Assembly: GCA_942492115.1 (NCBI GenBank)
Contig: CALODL010000027.1
Location: forward strand, 124,001-188,000
DNA from: CALODL01 sp942492115
GTDB taxonomy: Bacteria > Planctomycetota > Phycisphaerae > UBA1845 > CAIVHJ01
Direction of reading: 5' to 3'
Length of the DNA stretch: 64,000 nt
Shown here: in pieces, positions 55,720 through 64,000 of the stretch
Position numbering within the stretch: the first letter of the stretch is position 1
Layout: each line of letters starts with the position of its first letter
Notes under the pieces: generated by a model
What the model was told of the DNA's origin: nothing
Database searches by the model: none
The model's input: only the letters and a program-made list of their open reading frames with translations
Position numbers and translations under genes: made by a program

Positions 55720-58700
55720 CTAGTTTCTTTTCTGATCGTCTCTTCTGCGTCGTGTCGAATCATCTGATTCCACGCTCACTACGGCTTGATCCGCGCTGAT
55801 CAGCAACGTGTGATGGGGCGGTGACATAATCAGGAATGAGCGGTGAGCCGGATCATTCGGATCCGCTAGCACCTCGACAATTACAGGCCCGGCGCCAATG
55901 CGATACTCGAACGTGGCGAGATAGGCGCTATCGATAATGTCGATGCCCGCACCGTCCATCCCGGCCAACATTTGCCCGGTCGCCGTGTTGAATGCGTGCC
56001 ATTGCTCGACTACATCGCCAAAAACGTAATCGGTTCGATCCTCAATGAATATGTCCGAGAGTTCGTGTCGCCCGGCGGTCACGTGCAACTGATACCCACG
56101 AAGCGCCTGCACCGGGCCCTGAAGATGGACATCGACCTGAATGACATCACCAACCCGAGCACGGCGGTGCGAAGTCACGAGCCGCAACGTCGCCCGTTCG
56201 ATGTGCATCGCTGGAGGCATCGAGTCCCCCGACTCAGGGTGCGGGCCGGTTGGACATGAGCACGTCATGTCACCTGCGAAGGCGTCCAGCACGGCGAACG
56301 CATCGTAGCAGTCACAATAACCGTCCGGCTGACAACCGTTGCGCGGGCCGCCAGGATCAACATTGAGCGCGTTGGGTGCCGCGCTTTCACACGAATAGCC
56401 ATTCGACGGGTCGTCTGGGTCATTGTTGGCAAAACAATTCAATACGTGGAAGAGATCGTGTCCATCCGCCGCGTGATCGACCTGGCAGTCTCCGAACGGT
56501 CCTCCGACATCGGCATGGACAATTGGAGTCCCCTGGCAAAGACCGCTGATACATGCCCACCATTTACAGCGGTCATCGCGGATCGAATCACGGTCCAGGT
56601 CGGCACAGTCCCGCACATCGCGACAAGTGAGTTCGCATTCGTCGGGAATCGAATTGCTGTTGAGATCCGCCGAGAATCCGCTGGCCACGTCACACTCATC
56701 GGGTACTGCGTTGTTGTTGCAATCGACCGAGACATTGTCGGCGATGTCGCAGGCATCACCGATTCCATTCCCCTGACAATCTGCCTGTTGAGGATTGAAT
56801 AGTTCGCAGTTGTCGCACGCATCGATGCGCCCGTCTCGGTCGTCGTCCGGCTCGCATGCATCGAGCATGTCATTGGCATCGCAATCGCCTGGAATCTCAT
56901 CACATGCATTCCACCGGGCAAGGTTGTAGGACGGTTGCCCATCGATCATCGTGAACTTCCCGGCCGCATAGAGTTGTGCCTGGCTGCCATTGTCCATGAC
57001 CGTCACATCGAGCACCTGATCATCAAAGCCAGCGCCCAGTCCACGCCAGCGCGTTCCGTCCCAGGCCGCGATGCGCTCAGGAAACAGACCTGCAGCGATG
57101 ATTGTGGTCCCGGAACGACTGCGGCGCTCGGCAAGGCTCTTGACGGATCCGTCGAGACCGGTCCCGAGCGCGTGCCAGCTATCCCCGTCCCACCGCGCAA
57201 TGTTGTCCGCGAACACCTCTCCTGCCTGTTCGAAGGAGCCGCCCACATACAGCGAGCTCTCGCCGGCCACCGACAACTGTGCAATGGCAAGGACCTCGAG
57301 TATCCCACTCCCCGCTGAAACACCGCCATCGAGTTCGTACCATGCGACGCCGTCCCAACCAACGATGTGGCCTGGTGAAAAGTGGCCTCCAAGAAACAGC
57401 CCGGCAGTACCAAGCTGGCCGATGGCCCTGGCTCCGATACAGCAACCGAGAAAATCGGTGCCGAGACCAATCCATTCTTCGCCATCCCACTTGGCCACGT
57501 ACTTTGCCGGGACACCTTCGGCGTTGATGAAACTTCCCGCGGCGTACAGTGCTGGTCCCGAACCGTCGTCGAAGACGGTCAAGTCCTGCACGCCAGGGCC
57601 ATCCGTGAAGTAAGTCCAGCTCGTTCCATCCCAGCGTCCGATGCCGAAAAGGCCACCCACGTACAACCCCGGCCCCTGACCATCGTTGAACACCTGCATT
57701 GCGTTCACACCGCCGGTGAGCGGCTGTCCTCCTGGCAACGGCCACCAGTGGTCGCCATCCCACCGTGCCAGATTCTCAGCCCTCCCCTGGCCATAGGCGA
57801 CGAACCTCCCTCCCGCATACAGTTGCGGGCCAGCACCGTCATCGAAGAACTCGACCACAGCGACCTCGGACTGGCATGATGAGCAGGCTCCATCGATTTG
57901 TGTGAGGCCACCACCTACGGCGTGCCACTCTCCGTTGCGCAAAGTTGCGATGTTCTCTGCTCTGCGAAAAGACTCATCCACAGTGGAGAACTCTCCGCCC
58001 ATCGCCAGTTCGGCCCCCTGGCCGGCGTTGAACAGTCCAATGGCTGCGACCTCCGACTGGGTACCGTTGGGGCCACCCGCAAAGTCCTCCCACACGCCGC
58101 CGTTGTAACGGCGGATTCCAAAATAGCCGCCGGCGTACAGCGTGGAATGCTCACCGAGTACCGCAAGTACAGTCGGTGTCGAAGGCAGTCCGCGCCCGAG
58201 GTTCGACCAGCGCACGCCGTTCCATTCGGCCACGTAGTTGACGGTGATACCCTCAATTTCTTCGAAGCCGCCGCCAACAACGAGGGCGTTGCCATGGGAT
58301 GCCAGCGCGGTCACCGGTTGCGGCGCGCCGCCGGCAACTTCCTGCCATTGGCCCCCGCTCCACCTGGCAAGGCGTGTCGCGGATTGACCGCCGATGGTGC
58401 CGAATGTGCCGCCGGCGTAGATAGAGCCTGAATGGATCGTCAGCGCATGAATGATGTTGTTGGTCGATCCATTTCCGACGGTGGACCACGACACGCCATC
58501 CCATCGCGCTATTCTACTGGTATTATTGACTCCTCCCGCAGACGAGAAGAAGCCTGCGACGTATAGGTCCTCGCCACCACCGTCATCGAACACGGCAAAA
58601 GAGGTCACCGGTGTCGCTCCCGATGCCATGACACCCGTACCAAGAGGAAGCCACGATTGGCCGTCCCACCGCGCAACATGCTCGACCTGCGTCGCGCCTG

Positions 58701-61020
58701 CGTGGTCGAACCATCCGCCAGCATACAATCCCGGCCCGTTGCCATCGTCGAACACACCTAGCGCATGCACAGGACCGAATCCGCTGCCGCTTCCTGCCAG
58801 CCCGGCGCCCACGGGCGACCAGTTATGACCGTCCCACTTTGCAATGTTCAGGGCAGGCAAGCCACCTGCTGCAGTAAATTCGCCCCCGGCATACAACGCT
58901 GTCCCCTGACCGTCATCATAGGTCGCCAGCGCGTTGACCCGGCCATCGATGCCCGGTGTCAGGAACGCGCCGGTTTCCCAGTAAGCCGTGCACGGGGCGA
59001 TCTCGCACGAATCGATCGTGCCGTTGTCATCACAGTCGATGGCCTTGCCGCTGGCAATATCACAGGCATCGGGCGTGCTGTTCGAGTTGCAGTCTGCAGT
59101 CGTGACTTCAACGTCATAAAAGATGTCGACGGTTAGAAAAGACCATGGACATTCGCTGAAGCCGACGTTGGTAGACGGGTTGAGCGCGATGCTCAGTGGC
59201 CCATCATCCAATAGGAGATTGTAGTGCGCCGCTGGCAGAACCACAGATTCAGTCGTTACCTGGTTCGCACATGTCGATCCTTGCACAAACAGTTGACCGG
59301 CAAGATCGCCGTTAATCGTTACTTCAACGTATTTGCTGACGCCGTTCAGGTCTCCTAGAGCGGAGACAGCAATATTGACTGGACCTGTCGCAGGTGGTGG
59401 TGCGTGCAGTTCATAGACGTGGGTAACGTCCGAATCCAATGGCGACAGCTCAGGGGACGTCACCACGAACTCGCCGGCGAGCTCGCACGTGTCCGGATGG
59501 CCATCGCCGTTGCAGTCGACATCGCAATCGTCTGGAACCATGTTGCCATTGCAATCAGGGACGAGGTGCAGGAGCACTTCGCCCGAATCGGCCAGTCGGT
59601 TGCGGTTGCAATCGACATATTCAATGGCTTCATCAGCGCCGATATCCGCAACAAGCCCATTGATGCGGGCATGACCATCCAGGTCCGTGTCCTCCGCCTT
59701 GGGTAAGTACAGCGGATCTCCACCGTCGATACACAATGATTGTGGGGCGAGGTGGTAATCGTGGTTCCGTGCATCGGCAAACAGCGGGTCAACGGCGATA
59801 TTGCCACCTGCCCACGCGATCGTAAAACCAGAGACCGACTCCTGTCCGCCTGGAATATTGCAATGACGCAGAATCAGATCTGAACTACCCGTAATGTGGA
59901 TTTCGGGCATGGTGTTGGACCACACGATGGAGTTGTGCAAGAGGATGTTGCTGGTAGCCGAGTAGAGCCCTCCACCGAGATCAGGGGTGCTGTTTTCGAC
60001 AATGCTGCAATTGATGATCGAAATGTCCGACAACGTGCCAACACATACGACGCCGCCACCCCGATCCGCAGAGTTGTGGTCGACAATCGAGTTCTTGATT
60101 ATGGTGAGTCCGCTCGCCCAGATGCCTCCACCTTGTCCCGAAAACCAACTGGCCTCATTCTGGTGAACGATGCAATTGTCGATCACTGATGCGTCCGCCG
60201 CAAAGATACCGCCCGCATCCGTCGCGTTGTTGTTCTCAATAATACACCCGCGCACGGTGTGCGTACCCGACCCCAACCGTAGGCCACCCCCGCTCGTGCT
60301 GGCGCGGTTGTGAGCAATCAGGCTGCTCAGGACAGTTGATTGCCCGTCGTTGGCATACAGTCCTCCCCCATAGGTTGCGTCGTTACCGATCAGTGAACAG
60401 TTCTCGACAATGCCGTGTCCTTCACCAACCCAATAAACGCCTCCTCCCTGGAACGACGCGCGGTTGTCACGGATAACACACTGCCGCAGGGTTGCGCGAC
60501 CATGCACCCCCGCGCCCCTGTTGTCGATCGGTGAAGTGTCGGCTTCTCCGCCACGAATCGTAATACCATCGACGATGCTGTCACTGCCGGCGGTCGCGAT
60601 CTTGACGACGTGGTAACTGTTGTCGCTGCGATTCTCGAAATCGGCTGCATCATTGCCGAGAAGATCACCATCGAGAATGGTCTCGTAGCGGACCACGTCT
60701 CGCGTATCGGGGTCGACAGCACCACACCCGGCATATCCTCCCTCCAGTGTTACCGCCGCGGCCAATTCGAAGGTCGAGCTGCGGTCCCCAAGCGCATAGC
60801 GCTCGCCACGATCCGGCCAGTAGCTACCCTTCGCAACACGAATGACGTCTCCCGCGGATACGTCGCTCAGCGCATCCTGCAGATGGATGTACGCGTCGCA
60901 CCACGTCGAACCATCGCCGGCACCGATCGCTCCTGAATCAACATGTATGACCTGAGATTCGGCGTTTCCGTGTGCAGCGAGGACTGCAAAGAAAAAGCCA
61001 CATACGTATGCCTTTGACAC
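55720..61020 (-). CDS. Giant secreted beta-helix/propeller/dockerin-like protein
   Basis: The 1,766-residue protein starts at the GTG at 61020 (GAGGTGG upstream, signal peptide ending HGNAES); the frame is open to 61260 but that part has no signal. Order of parts: right-handed parallel beta-helix (about 25-460; GGGVYW, GGGLYAND, GGGLRLGSG repeats); an Asp/Asn-rich DCNGN/CDVDCNGD calcium-type block; an Ig-like segment; about twelve propeller-type repeats near 50 residues (LYAGGxFxxAGG...xARWDGxxWxxLG); a second DCDxN block; paired FHVLNCFAN-type units; and a cohesin-like sandwich as in the protein at 23598. It is likely a surface adhesin or carbohydrate-interacting protein. Confidence 0.72.
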   Translation of the reverse strand: MSKAYVCGFFFAVLAAHGNAESQVIHVDSGAIGAGDGSTWCDAYIHLQDALSDVSAGDVIRVAKGSYWPDRGERYALGDRSSTFELAAAVTLEGGYAGCGAVDPDTRDVVRYETILDGDLLGNDAADFENRSDNSYHVVKIATAGSDSIVDGITIRGGEADTSPIDNRGAGVHGRATLRQCVIRDNRASFQGGGVYWVGEGHGIVENCSLIGNDATYGGGLYANDGQSTVLSSLIAHNRASTSGGGLRLGSGTHTVRGCIIENNNATDAGGIFAADASVIDNCIVHQNEASWFSGQGGGIWASGLTIIKNSIVDHNSADRGGGVVCVGTLSDISIINCSIVENSTPDLGGGLYSATSNILLHNSIVWSNTMPEIHITGSSDLILRHCNIPGGQESVSGFTIAWAGGNIAVDPLFADARNHDYHLAPQSLCIDGGDPLYLPKAEDTDLDGHARINGLVADIGADEAIEYVDCNRNRLADSGEVLLHLVPDCNGNMVPDDCDVDCNGDGHPDTCELAGEFVVTSPELSPLDSDVTHVYELHAPPPATGPVNIAVSALGDLNGVSKYVEVTINGDLAGQLFVQGSTCANQVTTESVVLPAAHYNLLLDDGPLSIALNPSTNVGFSECPWSFLTVDIFYDVEVTTADCNSNSTPDACDIASGKAIDCDDNGTIDSCEIAPCTAYWETGAFLTPGIDGRVNALATYDDGQGTALYAGGEFTAAGGLPALNIAKWDGHNWSPVGAGLAGSGSGFGPVHALGVFDDGNGPGLYAGGWFDHAGATQVEHVARWDGQSWLPLGTGVMASGATPVTSFAVFDDGGGEDLYVAGFFSSAGGVNNTSRIARWDGVSWSTVGNGSTNNIIHALTIHSGSIYAGGTFGTIGGQSATRLARWSGGQWQEVAGGAPQPVTALASHGNALVVGGGFEEIEGITVNYVAEWNGVRWSNLGRGLPSTPTVLAVLGEHSTLYAGGYFGIRRYNGGVWEDFAGGPNGTQSEVAAIGLFNAGQGAELAMGGEFSTVDESFRRAENIATLRNGEWHAVGGGLTQIDGACSSCQSEVAVVEFFDDGAGPQLYAGGRFVAYGQGRAENLARWDGDHWWPLPGGQPLTGGVNAMQVFNDGQGPGLYVGGLFGIGRWDGTSWTYFTDGPGVQDLTVFDDGSGPALYAAGSFINAEGVPAKYVAKWDGEEWIGLGTDFLGCCIGARAIGQLGTAGLFLGGHFSPGHIVGWDGVAWYELDGGVSAGSGILEVLAIAQLSVAGESSLYVGGSFEQAGEVFADNIARWDGDSWHALGTGLDGSVKSLAERRSRSGTTIIAAGLFPERIAAWDGTRWRGLGAGFDDQVLDVTVMDNGSQAQLYAAGKFTMIDGQPSYNLARWNACDEIPGDCDANDMLDACEPDDDRDGRIDACDNCELFNPQQADCQGNGIGDACDIADNVSVDCNNNAVPDECDVASGFSADLNSNSIPDECELTCRDVRDCADLDRDSIRDDRCKWWACISGLCQGTPIVHADVGGPFGDCQVDHAADGHDLFHVLNCFANNDPDDPSNGYSCESAAPNALNVDPGGPRNGCQPDGYCDCYDAFAVLDAFAGDMTCSCPTGPHPESGDSMPPAMHIERATLRLVTSHRRARVGDVIQVDVHLQGPVQALRGYQLHVTAGRHELSDIFIEDRTDYVFGDVVEQWHAFNTATGQMLAGMDGAGIDIIDSAYLATFEYRIGAGPVIVEVLADPNDPAHRSFLIMSPPHHTLLISADQAVVSVESDDSTRRRRDDQKRN

Positions 61021-61561
61021 GATTGACCACCTCGATCTACGGAGAGAGCGTGAAATGCTATTGTACCCGCAGCGCCGGACCGACACCAAGCAGCTCCTCG
61101 GCGGAACCGCGGAGCTGGCGGGGCTTGGAATGACACAGGAGAAAAGCTCGGTTCTTGTCGCGATTGCAGGTTCACACATCGAGTAACGCCCTACGACCTC
61201 ATGTGGTTCGACGCTCAATAACGAATTTATGGATCTCTGCGACGAACCCGAGCGACTCATCTCATCAAGGGGACCCTCTGAGGATTCTGCTGGTTACATC
61301 ATGCAGAGTCTGCATTGTCCTTGCAGGAATGCGGGCTCGTGACGCGTTAGTACCTTGCACGAAAACGTATAACCCGTTGCAGTCGAGTCGTCCCGATCCG
61401 CATTACTCCCCGCTGGGACTGGCGCGTCGCACAGGCTCAAAAATATTCAGGATTGCACCGTGAATGCTGCACGTACCGCTCGCTGGTACCGGTGTCCGGG
61501 ATGTACGTTTACATTCGCAGATGATTCAAGCGTCGCCTAGGGACGCCCAAAGGAGAACATG
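61021..61561. other. Intergenic region between divergent secreted-protein genes
   Basis: About 540 bases without a supported gene. Near 61086-61128, CCAAGC-AGCTCC and GGAGCT...GCTTGG can form a two-part hairpin in the leader of the giant protein gene. No clear promoter elements were identified on either strand. Confidence 0.4.
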
Positions 61562-62014
61562 ATGACAGTCAAGCGAATCACGGGTTTCTCGGTAGTGGGC
61601 AGTATCATCGTCTCAGCCGCTTGCGGGGGGACCGGGTGTATACCAACGGAAACGCCCCGGCAAGCATGCTACGCCACCTACGACCATCTGTTTGGCTGCA
61701 TGGATCAGTTCGGCGGTGTCTCCGCGATTGCGGCCGAGTCCTTCATCAGCGCAATTTGTGAGCCGATTCCCGAGATTTCGGCGTGCGACGGCTGGTTCGA
61801 GATCGAGGAATGTGTGACCTCATTCGATTGTGCAGAGTCCACCGAGGACGGTGGTGCTGCTCTGATGGCGTGCTCGGGTGTTTCTGTAGAACTGATGGAG
61901 AACGGCTGCGTTCCCACCAACCCCTTTTGGGGCCCCCGTGTCAGCAGTGCCGTCGTGTCGGATGAGGACGTGCAGGTGGAGATCATGCGTGAGTTGTTTG
62001 CGCAAGACCCCTGA
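61562..62014 (+). CDS. Small Cys-containing lipoprotein
   Basis: The 150-residue product has a lipoprotein signal ending SAAC (lipobox) after VKRITGFSVVGSIIV. The mature part contains nine or so cysteines (CYATYDHLFGC, CEPIPEISACDGWF, CVTSFDCAE, MACSG, GCVP), as in secreted disulfide-rich proteins of delta-proteobacteria and planctomycetes. AAAGGAG lies six bases before the ATG at 61562; the adjacent ATG at 61559 is too close. No family is recognised. The 295 bases after it, up to the next gene, hold nothing else I can support. Confidence 0.6.
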   Translation: MTVKRITGFSVVGSIIVSAACGGTGCIPTETPRQACYATYDHLFGCMDQFGGVSAIAAESFISAICEPIPEISACDGWFEIEECVTSFDCAESTEDGGAALMACSGVSVELMENGCVPTNPFWGPRVSSAVVSDEDVQVEIMRELFAQDP

Positions 62015-62309
62015 TTGGCGAAAAAACATCCAAAAATAGCAACTCCACGGGACCCGGGTAGCAGCCTACCACTTTTGGGCGATTGTGATTATTCCTGCGA
62101 TTACCCAGAATGGATCGTGAATCAAGTCGTAAGGGCTCGCCTGCGTACATGAATGAGTGTGCAATCGTCGGCCCGAGATTCTCGTCAGGTCAATCGAAGT
62201 CACGGGGCGGGCCGCTCAAGAGCGCGATTGATGAACACGTCCGCGGAGACGATTCGGCCCGCTGGCGGCCCCCGGAGTCCAAGTCCCTACTGATCGTGAG
62301 GATACGTGT

Positions 62310-64000
62310 ATGAAGACGCACTTCCTGTTCCGAGTTCTTCCGCTGATCATGGTGACCGCGTGCATGCTTCAAGTGCTGCCAGGTTGTGGTAGCCCGGCAG
62401 ATCCGCCGTGCACGGGCGATGTACCGGTTGCTGATGCGGGACGGGACCGCGAGGTCGTGGTAGGTGACACGGTTCAGCTGAGTGGCGAGGGCAGTTTTGA
62501 CCCGGATGGTGACACAGCGAGTTTGACCTACGAATGGCAGCAAACAGCCGGTCCAGAAGTGCCGGGTATCATGATGGCCGAGCGTGACTTTGCCTTTAAG
62601 CCGCTGAGTCCCGGGACCTATATCTTTGGTCTGACTGTTCGTGACATGAACAGGTGTTCCGGCAGCACGACTGTGATCATCACCGCAGCCGAGGTGGCCG
62701 AGGTCGTGTCGCAGTCCGGGGGCAACTGGAGTGAGGACATCTGGGGCCTGGACGGCGCGTTCCCGAACAATGGTGTTGAGCAGTCCTTCAGCGTGACCAT
62801 CGATGAGGGGCAGGACATCGCTTTGGATACAGATGTCAAACTCACGGCGCTGAGCCTCGCACCGACGTCCCAACTTGTCGTGGCCAATGAGGTCGAGGGT
62901 GATCTGACGATTGTGGGCCAGCTCGGTGCCGAGGGCGCCCTGGTTGCGGGCGGTGGACGGTCTATTCATGTCGATGGTCCGCTGGCTATCCTGCCGGGTG
63001 GCAGCTACGGCGGCCCAGACGCCCAGGGCGATCCCACGAGCGCGGCGCTCGAGGCGGGTTCGATCACCATATACGAGGGCCCGATCGCAGGTAGCATGGA
63101 AGTCAGTGGCAACATGCAGGTCACCACTGCCGACGACTTCGTTCTGGAAGGCGTCATACGTATGCCGCTGTGTACACCCCCGGTGTTCCGAACAAGGGAC
63201 CTGGCCCGAGTACGTGTCAGCAAGGACTTCAAGATCAACAAAGCGGCAACCATCGAATACCAAGCCAGCGAGCGCATGCTTCTCGGTGGTTCCTTCCTGA
63301 ACGACAGCATTGATCCCACGACGTTCGACTGGGCCTCCGGCGGCCTGAGTTTCTTTGCGCCCAATGGCTCCAGTACGCATTCGTTCGAAGTCGCAGGCCG
63401 GGATCAGGGTGCGTCAGTGGGTTTCAGCGGCAATTTCACGATGGGCGAAGTCGAGGTCGGCTCCGGATGTAACGTGATCTTCGAGGACAACAACGACAAC
63501 GATGAGCAAGGCCAGGAGGCGTGCACTGAGGCGCTGTATGTGCACAGGCTAATGATCCAACCCGGATCCGAGTTGACGCTGGACAACGTGCGCGTGTACT
63601 GCGATGCCGTCGAAGGTAACCGTGACAACGTGATGGCGCTAGGATGTGGTGAGCTCATAATCGCTACTTCTTGCGTAGAGGATGCCGAGTGTGATGATGG
63701 GGATGCGTGCACGACTGGTGCGTGCGGCACTGACTCTCGCTGCGTCTTCACGGACATGCTTTGCGCAGAGAACGAGGTATGCCGTGAGGGGACGTGCGAG
63801 ATTCTGTGCACCACTGATAGTGATTGTGACGACGGGAATTTTTGCAACGGCAATGAAACGTGCGTTGGCGAGGACTGCGTTCCAGGTGAGGGTCCCTGCG
63901 AGCCCTGCGACTACTGCTATGCAAGAGAAGAAGAATGTCGAGGCGATCCGGAAGTGTACTTTGAGGATTTCGAGTCCGGTGACGGGTTCTGGGCCCCAGA
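62310..64000 (+). CDS. PKD-domain Cys-rich lipoprotein, truncated at the window end
   Basis: From the ATG at 62310 (GAGGA upstream) the frame stays open for 563 codons to the edge. A lipoprotein signal (VTACMLQVLPGCGSP, lipobox LPGC) leads to a PKD-like domain (about 37-130: PVADAGRDREVVVGDTVQLSGEGS...TYEWQQTAG). A beta-rich region follows that looks like a beta-helix or carbohydrate-module domain. Near residue 455 begin Cys-rich units (CVEDAECDDGDACTTGAC, CTTDSDCDDGNFCNGNETC) like those of the protein at 28169. The last residues, YFEDFESGDGFW, start a new domain typical of C-terminal jelly-roll modules. The minus-strand ORF at 62190-63380 is a shadow of this gene. Confidence 0.75.
   Translation, partial: MKTHFLFRVLPLIMVTACMLQVLPGCGSPADPPCTGDVPVADAGRDREVVVGDTVQLSGEGSFDPDGDTASLTYEWQQTAGPEVPGIMMAERDFAFKPLSPGTYIFGLTVRDMNRCSGSTTVIITAAEVAEVVSQSGGNWSEDIWGLDGAFPNNGVEQSFSVTIDEGQDIALDTDVKLTALSLAPTSQLVVANEVEGDLTIVGQLGAEGALVAGGGRSIHVDGPLAILPGGSYGGPDAQGDPTSAALEAGSITIYEGPIAGSMEVSGNMQVTTADDFVLEGVIRMPLCTPPVFRTRDLARVRVSKDFKINKAATIEYQASERMLLGGSFLNDSIDPTTFDWASGGLSFFAPNGSSTHSFEVAGRDQGASVGFSGNFTMGEVEVGSGCNVIFEDNNDNDEQGQEACTEALYVHRLMIQPGSELTLDNVRVYCDAVEGNRDNVMALGCGELIIATSCVEDAECDDGDACTTGACGTDSRCVFTDMLCAENEVCREGTCEILCTTDSDCDDGNFCNGNETCVGEDCVPGEGPCEPCDYCYAREEECRGDPEVYFEDFESGDGFWAP

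Noticed and set aside
62190..63380. 396-codon minus-strand ORF at the right end
   Set aside because: It is antisense to a plus-strand gene (62310 onward) with a good ribosome-binding site, lipoprotein signal and PKD-like and Cys-rich domains; the ORF's own sequence has no recognisable domain.

Overview
The window looks like a chromosome segment of a planctomycete, probably near the class Phycisphaerae. The basis is a prepilin-type protein with an H-x9-DG tail, dockerin-like FHALNCF modules, long Cys-rich and beta-propeller-type secreted repeat proteins, IPTL-CTERM anchors, CRTAC1/FG-GAP and GT87 proteins, high GC content, and tRNA genes without an encoded CCA. This placement is inferred from protein character, not from a marker gene. 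No insertion sequence, integrase or CRISPR array was seen.

Left part (1-21700): a truncated secreted metalloprotease (minus strand, leaving the window), an alginate-export-type porin followed by a 45-residue ORF with a strong ribosome-binding site, a LolA-like protein, two polytopic glycosyltransferases (GT87 and PIG-V types), a coiled-coil lipoprotein overlapping a toroid-fold protein, an IPTL-CTERM protein, a Cys-rich secreted protein, a GNAT enzyme, a DCC thiol oxidoreductase, a pseudopilin, an HPF-like protein, an SO_0444-type metal permease, a zinc-ribbon Ser/Thr kinase, and a PepSY protein with an 18-Asp tail facing an OmpR/histidine-kinase pair.

Middle (21700-31400): a gene-free stretch carrying a promoter, several strong hairpins and an intrinsic terminator (candidate structured RNA) is followed by seven tRNA genes: Ile-GAT, CAT, Ile-TAT, Asn, Gly, a degenerate Thr, and Ala. 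Next come two secreted proteins on the minus strand, a truncated FG-GAP gene remnant, and a protein with fourteen 45-residue Cys-rich repeats.

Respiratory island (31381-55551): a tight ten-gene minus-strand operon encodes, in transcription order, a GltD-like flavoprotein with ferredoxin modules, a Rieske protein, a fused cytochrome b, a decaheme cytochrome c, a NapA-type molybdopterin reductase, two ferredoxins, a NapH-like protein, a second NapH-like protein carrying three YHS domains, and a third ferredoxin. The likely electron path is quinol to Rieske/cyt b to decaheme to NapA, with the NapG/NapH-like proteins as a second quinol or ferredoxin entry. Upstream sits an NsrR-like Rrf2 regulator whose promoter overlaps a perfect inverted repeat. 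On the plus strand, diverging from it, are a cupin, a hemerythrin, a CMD-family protein, a membrane pentaheme cytochrome and a CRTAC1 protein. A second NsrR-like regulator and another pentaheme cytochrome, with a CTERM-like anchor, close the island.

Right end (55720-64000): a giant beta-helix/propeller secreted protein, a small lipoprotein, and a truncated PKD-type Cys-rich lipoprotein leaving the window.
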